From an uncultured Lachnospiraceae bacterium (GTDB taxonomy: Bacteria > Bacillota > Clostridia > Lachnospirales > Lachnospiraceae), in contig CALDIE010000134.1 of assembly GCA_937901625.1 (NCBI GenBank), positions 1 through 6,397 on the forward strand: a DNA stretch of 6,397 bases, in the 5' to 3' direction. Below the pieces are notes generated by a model. That model saw only the letters and a program-made list of their open reading frames with translations. It did no database searches and was not told the DNA's origin. This document shows, one piece after another, positions 1-6,397 of the stretch (within the stretch, counting starts at the first letter, position 1; each line of letters starts with the position of its first letter). A program made the translations under genes and the position numbers.

Positions 1-25
1 TCCCTACACGACGCTCTTCCGATCT
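1..25 (+). other. Illumina read-1 adapter remnant (artefact)
   Basis: The first 25 bases match the 3' part of the standard TruSeq read-1 adapter, ending in the familiar GCTCTTCCGATCT. Genomic sequence therefore begins at base 26. The frame of the first gene happens to stay open through the adapter, so automatic gene calling could append false residues or choose a false start. The match is by recognition and is essentially exact. Confidence 0.96.
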
Positions 26-1267
26 AAGAAATATACACTTTTCTTTGATGTGGACGCCATATCGGAAGGAGAGTTTCCGGAGCATATTCACAGAAACATA
101 AGTCATTCAAACAATATATTGGTGATCCTGTCAAAGGGAGCACTGGATCGTTGCGCCTACGAGAGGGACTGGGTCAGAAAGGAAATAGCGGAAGCGATCC
201 GTCTGGAGAAGAATATCATTCCCATTGTCGGGGAGGGATTTCACTTTCCGGAGGAGCTTCCGGAGGAGATCGACAGAATCCGTGTGATTCAGACAATCCC
301 CTACAACGGATTGAATTTTGAAGAGGTCATCAAGCAGATCATTCAGCGCTTAAAGGATGAGAACGGAGAACCACTTCGGATCACGAAAAAACGCAATCTT
401 TCCAATACCTTTTACGAGGACGGCAATATGTCGGAGGAGGAGAGAAGCCGTATCCGCGCGGATTTTGAGTCCTGTAAAGCAGTGGAGGAGGATATCTTTA
501 CCCGCCTTTTGGCCGGTAAGAAAGATGTGATTCTCTTCAGCCCCGCGATCTATGATGTCGACACTTATATGAAGAAATACGACCGCCCGGAGATCGGACA
601 TGTCTTTGGAATGTTGAATTCAAAGGATGAGGTGGAGGATGCCAAAAAGCGTTATGCAACCCGCAACCATCAGAAAAATGATTTCTATGTAGGCAATATG
701 GAACACGATGATTTCGGTCACGAGATGGACCGGATCCTCTCCGACCACAATCTTAACGCCTTTGATATGGCGGATCTTACGCTGATCCTTCGCGATTTAA
801 AAGACCCGGAGGGGAAATTGCGGGAGGTAGTGGATCGTATGGCACCCGGCGGGATCGTATATGTAAGGGAGCTCGACCACAGCATGGCGCTTGCCTATCC
901 GGATGAGCAGGAGATGTTCAGACGGATGCTGGATCTCATCGAATGGGACGACTATTCCGGTGACTTCCATGCCGGTCGTAAGGTTTATGCATGGATGCGA
1001 AACGCGGATTTGGAGGACATACATTTTGAGGCAAAACAGATTTCCACCGTCGGCTTAAAGCGCAAAGAACGGCGCACCCTGTTTGAGGCGCTCTTTTCCT
1101 ATGTAGAGCGTGAATATAAAGTGATGAATGAGAAGGAACCTACGGCCGAGCGGCAGCGTGCCTTAGTATGGCTTAAGGAAAATTATAAGACGATGGAAAG
1201 ACACTTTGTCAGTGATGAGTTTTTCTATTCATCCGGCTTCATGGAGTTTTATGGCTTTGTGGAGTAG
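26..1267 (+). CDS. TIR domain fused to degenerate methyltransferase-like domain, 5' partial
   Basis: The gene is 5'-truncated: 413 codons are visible and the real start lies beyond the contig edge. GTG at 50 is not the start, because it encodes the Val of the TIR BB-loop strand (LFFDVDAISEGEF). Numbering from base 26, residues 1-110 are the last two thirds of a TIR domain close to human SARM1. ILVILSKGALDRC is followed by DWVRKEI, with W49 and E53 spaced like SARM1 W638 and catalytic E642, so NAD+ cleavage is plausible. A linker leads to residues ~160-413, which look like a class I methyltransferase: a GNM/DF acidic region, a DLKDPEGKL helix, the PGG turn at 274-276 (MAPGGIVYVREL) and a late D-x-x-AGRK motif. 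The usual GxGxG motif I is not recognisable; the matching stretch (167-177) reads DVILFSPAIYD. It may therefore be a sensor or pseudoenzyme. It is probably cytoplasmic and the first visible gene of a three-gene operon. Confidence 0.88.
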   Translation, partial: KKYTLFFDVDAISEGEFPEHIHRNISHSNNILVILSKGALDRCAYERDWVRKEIAEAIRLEKNIIPIVGEGFHFPEELPEEIDRIRVIQTIPYNGLNFEEVIKQIIQRLKDENGEPLRITKKRNLSNTFYEDGNMSEEERSRIRADFESCKAVEEDIFTRLLAGKKDVILFSPAIYDVDTYMKKYDRPEIGHVFGMLNSKDEVEDAKKRYATRNHQKNDFYVGNMEHDDFGHEMDRILSDHNLNAFDMADLTLILRDLKDPEGKLREVVDRMAPGGIVYVRELDHSMALAYPDEQEMFRRMLDLIEWDDYSGDFHAGRKVYAWMRNADLEDIHFEAKQISTVGLKRKERRTLFEALFSYVEREYKVMNEKEPTAERQRALVWLKENYKTMERHFVSDEFFYSSGFMEFYGFVE

Positions 1268-1278
1268 AGTTCTTTTAC

Positions 1279-1288
1279 AGAGGAGAGG
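1279..1288 (+). promoter_or_regulatory. Shine-Dalgarno of the RyR channel-like gene
   Basis: AGAGGAGAGG lies in the 27-base gap, with the GGAG core 9 bases before the ATG at 1295. It supports that start and separate translation of the second cistron. No terminator or promoter is visible in the gap. Confidence 0.85.
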
Positions 1289-1294
1289 AAACGT

Positions 1295-3175
1295 ATGACA
1301 ACAGGAATCATACTGTCGGAAAACGCCTGGATGTTCATGTACGCACTTGGATTTGTACCGGTGATACTGGCATTGGTCTATGCGCATTTCAAGAAAAAAT
1401 CAGAACAAATGACTGCAATCTGGTTACTGGGCGGACTTGTTATTACCCTCGTTATTTGGATGATCCCCATACAGTTGAGCAAGGAGGAGTATACCGTTCC
1501 GGAAGGGATCTTCGCGGCTATTCTTTATGCGCTGGACGCGCTGACGCTTCAGTCATTTGAATACGAGATCGGAAACGCACCGGAGAATCCGGGGATACTG
1601 TTTTCTTTAAGTATCATGATCGTTCGATTGATCATGATAGGGCTTTCTTTTACAGCAGTACTCCTGTTCTTCAGGGTTCCCGCGCAGTATATAACGGATT
1701 TCGGGAGAAAGAGGAGAAAGAAAGCGTACGTTTTTGTGGGATGTAATGAGCGGAATCGCCTGATCGCCAAGTCGATCTCCATGTCGGATAAAAAGAGCGC
1801 TCGCAGCCGTGAACGTATCATATTCCTTTTAGAGGATATGCCGACCGAGGAGGAAGGGCGGGAGATCAAGGAGGCGGGAGGTGTCTTTTTTGTTGAGGAA
1901 CCGGATACCTTTTTTCGCTTTATCTTAAAAAGCCGACAGGCAAAAGACGGGCAGGAGATCTATATCTTTGGTAAAGAAGATGCGCAGAATCTGGAACGCC
2001 TTGACAGTGTATACCAAATCCTCTCCAATGAAAAGAAAAACACATCGGAGAGAAACGTAAGGATCTATATAGAACTAAACGATTCTTCCTGGGATGTACA
2101 AAACCATCTGGAAAAGCGTTTTTTGACGGAAGGTGATCCGTCGACTTCGCCGATCATCATTCAATATATCCGTTCAGCAGAAAACTATGCATCCAACAAC
2201 CTGATCAGGAATTCCATCTTTCTAAAGAGGGAGAAGGACGAGGTTAAGGATCTGAGAATCCTCTTAGTCGGGATGGATTCCTATTCTAAGGAGATGTTAA
2301 AGACACTCCTGTGGCTTGGGCAGATGCCGGGGTATCGCTTAAACATCCATGTGATCGAAGAGGGACACGAGATTCGGAAACTGTTTTTCGAGTGCCCCGG
2401 ATTGAGAGAGTGTGTGCAGGAAGATGGTTATGCGATCTATACGATCAAAATATCGGAGGGAGTGGAATACAGGACGCAGGAGTTTATGGAGCGCGTTGAT
2501 GAAAGCCTGGCATTTGATTTTGCTTTTATCAATACGGGAGATGACCGGACCAATTACAGCGTTGCTTCCCGTATCGGAATGGCTCGGAGAAGAAAAGGGA
2601 TTACCCCGGCTGCCACGATTCAGTTGAAGAACCGAGACCACCTCTTGGAAGGGATGGAGATCGCCCATGTGGTCGAGGTGGGAAGCGAAGCGGAGATATA
2701 CTCCAGAGATAATATCTGCAATTCGGAGATTGAAAATGTCGCCCGCCTTATTCATGACCTCAGACAGGAGGAAAAACGAAAGGCCTGGGAAAAGAAGCAG
2801 AAAGCGGAATCTCCGGATAAGATAAAACCTTATAAAAAGGTGGCGTGGGAGGAATATTGCAGAGATGAGTATATGAGAAAGTCCGTATATTCCAGAGCGC
2901 TTTCCTTAAAGTATAAGATCCTGCAGATCCACGAATATGAAAATGACCGCTATGAAAACTTAAATGACATGTCGACCGAATGGATCAAGTACGAACATAT
3001 GCGCTGGAATGTATACGAGTGGACCATCGGATATGTATATGCGCCAAAGAGAAACAATGAGATCAAGGTCCATAACTTGCTGATACCGTACGATCAGTTG
3101 AGTGTGGAGGAGCAGAAAAAAGACGGTATCACGGTCGATAAGGAGATCATTGAATACTTCTTACAGAAGGGATAA
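1295..3175 (+). CDS. Membrane protein with TrkA/RCK-like Rossmann regions and C-terminal RyR domain
   Basis: This 626-residue protein looks like a ligand-gated membrane effector. Hydrophobic segments lie at ~10-32, ~39-59 and ~100-126, with an amphipathic re-entrant-like stretch (~68-88) between the second and third, the layout of a pore-loop channel. The K+ filter TVGYG is absent. A basic RKRRKK cluster (138-143) marks the cytoplasmic side. Two Rossmann/TrkA-N-like units follow: strands KKAYVFVGCNERN (142-154) and LRILLVGMDSYSKEML (320-335), with the later FAFINTGDDRTN strand-turn typical of RCK proteins. Both glycine loops are degenerate. A charged helix links to a RyR domain (~530-626) with EHMRWNVYEW (567-576), a GYVY turn and HNLLIPYDQL (593-602), which fit the EHxRW and Hp-l-pyd-L signature of PF02026. 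RyR repeats in prokaryotes are thought to bind nucleotide-type ligands. The gene sits 27 bases after the first TIR gene and 18 bases before the second, so it is the likely effector or transducer. RyR is a confident call; channel activity is inferred. Confidence 0.9.
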   Translation: MTTGIILSENAWMFMYALGFVPVILALVYAHFKKKSEQMTAIWLLGGLVITLVIWMIPIQLSKEEYTVPEGIFAAILYALDALTLQSFEYEIGNAPENPGILFSLSIMIVRLIMIGLSFTAVLLFFRVPAQYITDFGRKRRKKAYVFVGCNERNRLIAKSISMSDKKSARSRERIIFLLEDMPTEEEGREIKEAGGVFFVEEPDTFFRFILKSRQAKDGQEIYIFGKEDAQNLERLDSVYQILSNEKKNTSERNVRIYIELNDSSWDVQNHLEKRFLTEGDPSTSPIIIQYIRSAENYASNNLIRNSIFLKREKDEVKDLRILLVGMDSYSKEMLKTLLWLGQMPGYRLNIHVIEEGHEIRKLFFECPGLRECVQEDGYAIYTIKISEGVEYRTQEFMERVDESLAFDFAFINTGDDRTNYSVASRIGMARRRKGITPAATIQLKNRDHLLEGMEIAHVVEVGSEAEIYSRDNICNSEIENVARLIHDLRQEEKRKAWEKKQKAESPDKIKPYKKVAWEEYCRDEYMRKSVYSRALSLKYKILQIHEYENDRYENLNDMSTEWIKYEHMRWNVYEWTIGYVYAPKRNNEIKVHNLLIPYDQLSVEEQKKDGITVDKEIIEYFLQKG

Positions 3176-3179
3176 GGAA

Positions 3180-3185
3180 AAGAGG
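3180..3185 (+). promoter_or_regulatory. Shine-Dalgarno of second TIR gene
   Basis: AAGAGG ends 8 bases before the ATG at 3194, inside an 18-base gap that starts right after the TAA of the upstream gene. The tight spacing supports co-transcription and fixes this start; no other in-frame start lies between it and the TIR domain. Confidence 0.75.
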
Positions 3186-3193
3186 TTACAGCC

Positions 3194-5221
3194 ATGAGAG
3201 GGACAAAGACAGTAACATCGAAGGCAAATGAAAAAGAGTACAAAGAGAAAAAGATCTTTATCAGTCACTGCACCACGGATGTAAAAATCTGTGAGGCGAT
3301 CAAGGAAACGAAGGATGAGATCTTCGGGGATGAATCTGATGTGATCTTTACTTACGGAGAGGGAGGTATCCCGGCCGGCGAAAAGAGAGAGGAATACATC
3401 CGAAAAGAGCTGCGCGAAAGTGATTGCATGATCGTGATCATGACGGATGCGTATCTGAGGAGTTCTCTGTGTCTGGTAGAACTTTCGGTTTTCTGGTATG
3501 AACAGAAGCCGATCTTCCTTATCGCCTACAACGGAAAAGAAGGCAGAGATTATTTCGAAAAACTGGTTGGAGCAAGTATCATTTGCGTGGACGGGACCAG
3601 AAGTGATGCACCGAAAACGCTGGTGACGGAACTGACCAAAAAAGACGGAATGTTTTGCATCCCCAAAGAACGCGCCGAACTTGCAAAAGCATGGATGGAG
3701 GTAGGGCAGGATAATCCGGACGGTGAAAGCAAAGCACCAAAGGGTTCAAAGAAGAATAAGACTTACCCCGGACGGGCATACATCGGTGCCGAAAAGAAAT
3801 ATGAGTCGTGGATGCGGTTTTGTAATTTAAACGGTGTGGAGCGCATGGTGACGGGAACAGCCGATCCCAAGCACATGAAAGAAAACTTAAGCGGTAAAGA
3901 TGAAATCTATGTAGTCGGCACGACGAACAAGGGATTTGTAGATGCAAACATCCGCTTTCTCTCGGAACAGTTAGCGACCGGAACCGACATCTTTGTGATG
4001 TGCGGTGATGCGACCTCGGACTTTATGTATGATGTAGCATCGGTAGAGCTCCATCCCCAAAAAGGGGAAACCATCGAGGACTGGATGGAGAGAGTAAAGG
4101 TAGACGAGGCGCGACTCAGAAGTGAAATAAACGGAGTGAGGGCAAATCTTCAGCGTGTAAGGAAAGATGCGGAGGAGATAAGCCGGGAAACGGATACGAA
4201 GATGGGAGAACTCTACATTGGCAACGCCTTTACCCTGATCCGTCAGACGATGATCGTGGGAGTGGATAAGAGTGAGCACAAGCTCTGGTGCTGGTTTAAT
4301 ACTACTATGCCGCCGCTTCGGGCATCGGAGACACTTGGTATGGAGGTCATCGGGGATTACGAGGCATCCGCGTCCATTGCCTCTCAGGTGTTTAAACATG
4401 TAGAGGAGTTAAAGAAAGTGGCTGACTACCGTGGAAACCTGTATAATATCACCCGGGGAGAGGGTCACAAGATCATCGGAGAGATCACAGATCCGGACCG
4501 TAGGAAATGGAGCACCAGCATTGATAAGGCCATACAATTTCGGGAAGAAAGACAAAATAACGGCGTTAAAAAGGCGTTGATCGAGGTGGCTGCCCAACAT
4601 CCTTTAAAGAACGGTAAAACACCCGGAAGAGCCTTTGCCGAGCGTCTGGATATGGGCGTGGATTTGTATGAACGGCTTGTGGAAAGAGGATATGAAGTAA
4701 AGATCTATGTTCCGGGAAGCCTTCATCTTGGAGATCAGGTGGCACTATGCGATGCGGGTAAGAAATATCTGACCGGGAAGAAACACATAAAGGCTTCCGA
4801 CATTTTTGCGGATGATATGAATAAGAAGTACAAGGGCGAGGCGGGAACCTATAACTCGGCGGATGAATGCTATGTTACGGCGCAGATCTTTAAGGATGGA
4901 GATTACAGCGAGCTTTTCGTTGTATGCTCGGCCAACCAGATCGCGAGAAAGAAACTGTTTTATTACAGCAACGGCGTGGCACCGAAGATCTATTCCGTTC
5001 CGGATGACGACTTCCACAATGATATGCGCGAATTCTTTGATGCGATCCCGAACATCCTTTATGTAGATAATGACTGGCAGAGACCGGATTCGGAGTTTTT
5101 CATCCGCTCCAGACTTGAGAGAATGGAAGGATATGTGGATCCGAGACAAAAACAGTCCAATCGCGATTCATGGAGTCCGCAAACCAGAAAGAAGATTGCA
5201 AACCACGGAAATGAGGAATAG
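3194..5221 (+). CDS. TIR / PLD-like / DUF218 (YdcF)-like multidomain protein
   Basis: This 675-residue protein has three domains and no signal peptide or membrane segment. (a) TIR, ~19-150: KKIFISHCTTD (19-29) is box 1, GGIPAGE (57-63) the BB-loop, and C93-x-x-E96 in SSLCLVELSVFW holds the probable catalytic Glu, so NAD+ hydrolysis or cyclisation is possible. (b) A basic low-complexity linker (~171-190), then ~191-412: YVVGTTNKGFV, LATGTDIFVMCGD, a charged helix (304-336), and GELYIGN/WCWFNTTMPP. This order resembles the PLD-fold DUF5919 region found as a sensor in some regulators; no HKD catalytic motif is seen. (c) ~455-605: AxxLYERLVERGYEV, GTYNSADEC (551-559) and VVCSANQIARKKLFYY (576-591) follow the DUF218/YdcF/ElyC pattern of strand, S-x-N-T-like loop and Ts-x-H-x-x-R-like helix. 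The TIR call is strong, DUF218-like fair, PLD-like moderate. It is the last gene of the TIR-RyR-TIR set. Confidence 0.87.
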   Translation: MRGTKTVTSKANEKEYKEKKIFISHCTTDVKICEAIKETKDEIFGDESDVIFTYGEGGIPAGEKREEYIRKELRESDCMIVIMTDAYLRSSLCLVELSVFWYEQKPIFLIAYNGKEGRDYFEKLVGASIICVDGTRSDAPKTLVTELTKKDGMFCIPKERAELAKAWMEVGQDNPDGESKAPKGSKKNKTYPGRAYIGAEKKYESWMRFCNLNGVERMVTGTADPKHMKENLSGKDEIYVVGTTNKGFVDANIRFLSEQLATGTDIFVMCGDATSDFMYDVASVELHPQKGETIEDWMERVKVDEARLRSEINGVRANLQRVRKDAEEISRETDTKMGELYIGNAFTLIRQTMIVGVDKSEHKLWCWFNTTMPPLRASETLGMEVIGDYEASASIASQVFKHVEELKKVADYRGNLYNITRGEGHKIIGEITDPDRRKWSTSIDKAIQFREERQNNGVKKALIEVAAQHPLKNGKTPGRAFAERLDMGVDLYERLVERGYEVKIYVPGSLHLGDQVALCDAGKKYLTGKKHIKASDIFADDMNKKYKGEAGTYNSADECYVTAQIFKDGDYSELFVVCSANQIARKKLFYYSNGVAPKIYSVPDDDFHNDMREFFDAIPNILYVDNDWQRPDSEFFIRSRLERMEGYVDPRQKQSNRDSWSPQTRKKIANHGNEE

Positions 5222-5248
5222 AAGAATATATGAACGAAACCGGTAGAC

Positions 5249-5255
5249 AAAGGAG
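5249..5255 (+). promoter_or_regulatory. Shine-Dalgarno of GH5 cellulase
   Basis: AAAGGAG ends 7 bases before the ATG at 5263, an ideal spacing. It decides between that start and an in-frame ATG at 5230, which would add 11 residues and has only a weak site (GAGGAA, 5213-5218) about 11 bases before it. Confidence 0.88.
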
Positions 5256-5262
5256 AAGGATC

Positions 5263-6397
5263 ATGAAAAGGATATTTACTATGCTCTTGGCCGTATTTCT
5301 GGTCGCATCCGTATTTTTACAGATGCAGCCACTGGCGGCTTACGCGGAGGGGGAAGAGGTGATACTCTTTGAAGGACAGGCTTCATCCACCTTCAGACAG
5401 TGGGGAGATGACTGGAAGGAAGCGGTCGGACTTAGAGAAGATAAGTTTCAATATTCCTACTTTACAAAACCTTTTACGATGAAAGTGGAATATGACGCGC
5501 CGGTAGAGCCGATGCTGGTTATGATGTCCTGGACGGGCGGACCTAACTGGGTGCAGATGACACCTTCGTATACAACCAACGGTGCGGCGTATTATACTTA
5601 CGAACTGATAACGGATACATACGGGAGTACGGATTTTTCTACTTTAAATGCCATACAGGTTATGCCTTCGCCTTCGGAGTCGGCACTTACGGTATATAAG
5701 GTAAGTCTCATCTACGGATCGGATACACAGGAGGATGTCATGATCACATACAGAGGTGTTTCAGGGAGAGTGATGGATCGCATGCACGCGGGATGGAATC
5801 TTGGCAATACACTGGATTCAAGAGGCGACTGGATCGTTCAGTCCACATCCGCAACACCGACGGATTTTGAGACCGCCTGGGGAAACCCCGTTACCACTAA
5901 AGCAATGATCGAAGATATCAAGGCTGCCGGCTTTGATGCTGTGCGCGTGCCTGTGACCTGGGAGCAGAATATGTCTGCCGACGGCACCGTAAATGCGGCC
6001 TGGATGACCAGAGTAAAGGAAGTCGTTGATTACGTGATCGACAGCGACATGATATGTATCTTAAATGTCCATCACGATACGGGAACGGACGGATGGTTAC
6101 ATGCATCCGAGAGTAATTATCAGAGGAATCATGAGAAGTTTTCCTACCTGTGGCAGCAGATCGCGACCGAGTTTGCCTCCTATGGTGAGGAACTGGTTTT
6201 TGAAGGTTTTAACGAGATGCTGGATGACAGCAATAACTGGTCGTATCCGGGACCTTCGGCCGGCGATGTGATCAATAAATATAATCAGGACTTTGTGGAT
6301 GCCGTGCGTTCTACCGGCGGAAACAATTCCGGGCGGTGTCTGATCGTCAATACCTATGCGGCCTGCACCAGCGCTGCGCAGATGGACTATTTTAAGA
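5263..6397 (+). CDS. Secreted GH5 endoglucanase, 3' partial
   Basis: A retaining glycoside hydrolase of family 5 that would cut internal beta-1,4-glucan bonds (cellulose, or xyloglucan/mixed glucan) outside the cell. The frame is open from 5263 to the window end (378 codons) with no stop, so the C-terminus is missing. Residues 1-28 are a Sec signal peptide: KR, a hydrophobic core, then AYA before E29. Residues ~29-155 are an aromatic-rich, beta-strand-like accessory region, perhaps a carbohydrate-binding module, which I cannot assign to a family. The GH5 domain starts near 165 with AGWNLGNTLDS (176-186), WGNPVTT (206-212), AGFDAVRVPVTW (222-233), NVHHD (268-272) and FEGFNE (313-318). N317-E318 is the acid/base motif. 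The nucleophile Glu lies beyond the window. The GWNLGNTLD and WGNP-TT pattern is like subfamily GH5_4, common in Butyrivibrio and relatives. The gap to the upstream TIR gene is 41 bases without a visible terminator. Confidence 0.95.
   Translation, partial: MKRIFTMLLAVFLVASVFLQMQPLAAYAEGEEVILFEGQASSTFRQWGDDWKEAVGLREDKFQYSYFTKPFTMKVEYDAPVEPMLVMMSWTGGPNWVQMTPSYTTNGAAYYTYELITDTYGSTDFSTLNAIQVMPSPSESALTVYKVSLIYGSDTQEDVMITYRGVSGRVMDRMHAGWNLGNTLDSRGDWIVQSTSATPTDFETAWGNPVTTKAMIEDIKAAGFDAVRVPVTWEQNMSADGTVNAAWMTRVKEVVDYVIDSDMICILNVHHDTGTDGWLHASESNYQRNHEKFSYLWQQIATEFASYGEELVFEGFNEMLDDSNNWSYPGPSAGDVINKYNQDFVDAVRSTGGNNSGRCLIVNTYAACTSAAQMDYFK

Noticed and set aside
50..52. GTG as start codon of the first gene
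   Set aside because: The frame is open upstream to the adapter and encodes conserved TIR residues (LFFDVD); starting here would cut the TIR in mid-strand, and no Shine-Dalgarno precedes it.
1613..1638. Inverted repeat ATCATGATC ... GATCATGAT with an 8-base loop
   Set aside because: It lies in a membrane-helix coding stretch rich in Ile, Met and Leu codons (SIMIV, LIMIG) that readily produces ATCATGAT. It has no T-run and is internal to the gene, so it is probably chance.
3971..4399. 142-codon open frame on the minus strand
   Set aside because: It lies wholly inside the second TIR gene, has Arg/His/Cys-rich non-protein-like composition and no ribosome site; it is an antisense shadow. The same applies to 2339-2755, 4745-5149 and 3579-3947 on the minus strand.
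3764..4429. SLOG domain as in Thoeris ThsA
   Set aside because: The order of motifs (VVGTTNKGF, then a charged helix, then WCWFNTTMPP) fits PLD/DUF5919-like regions better, and the glycine-rich G-G-x-G-x-M-E type signature of SLOG is absent.
5196..5231. Possible promoter (TTGCAA followed by AATATA)
   Set aside because: The spacing between the two elements is about 24 bases, far from the usual 16-18, and at 17 bases the hexamer is TAGAAG.
5230..5232. In-frame ATG 11 codons upstream of the chosen GH5 start
   Set aside because: Its ribosome site is weak, whereas the ATG at 5263 has AAAGGAG at 7 bases and gives a normal-length signal peptide. The longer form would only add a basic leader, so it stays possible but less likely.
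6065..6271. 68-codon open frame on the plus strand in another frame
   Set aside because: It overlaps the strongly conserved GH5 catalytic region, which is in a different frame, and its translation is low-quality and basic.

Overview
The window reads as a contig edge from an anaerobic, fibre-degrading Firmicute, most likely a rumen or gut member of the Lachnospiraceae (Butyrivibrio-like). The grounds are moderate GC, AGGAG-type ribosome sites, Clostridia-like codon use (many AGA, GGA and ATA codons) and a secreted GH5 endoglucanase. The taxonomy is an inference. The first 25 bases are not biological: they match the end of the standard Illumina read-1 adapter, so the first gene is cut at its 5' end by library or assembly structure.

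Layout: all four genes are on the + strand and packed head to tail. (1) 26-1267, 5'-truncated: a SARM1-like TIR domain fused to a methyltransferase-like domain whose AdoMet motif I is not recognisable. (2) 1295-3175: a membrane protein with N-terminal transmembrane helices, two TrkA/RCK-like Rossmann regions and a C-terminal RyR (ryanodine-receptor repeat) domain. (3) 3194-5221: a second, different TIR domain followed by a PLD-like (DUF5919-like) region and a DUF218/YdcF-like domain. (4) 5263 to the window end: the N-terminal part of a secreted GH5 cellulase with its signal peptide and an accessory module.

Genes 1-3 have gaps of only 27 and 18 bases, each with its own Shine-Dalgarno, and look like one operon. 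My reading is an undescribed or little-described NAD-derived signalling module, probably for defence. One or both TIR enzymes would respond to a trigger through the fused domains and cleave NAD+. The product, or the NAD(H) change itself, would be sensed by the Rossmann/RyR cytoplasmic part of the membrane protein, which would then alter ion flux. This resembles Thoeris in logic (TIR signal to effector) and recalls the animal link between cyclic ADP-ribose and ryanodine receptors. Domain calls for TIR, RyR and GH5 are strong; the pathway is a hypothesis. No mobile element, phage gene, tRNA, rRNA or CRISPR array is visible, and no stretch over 50 bases lacks a gene.
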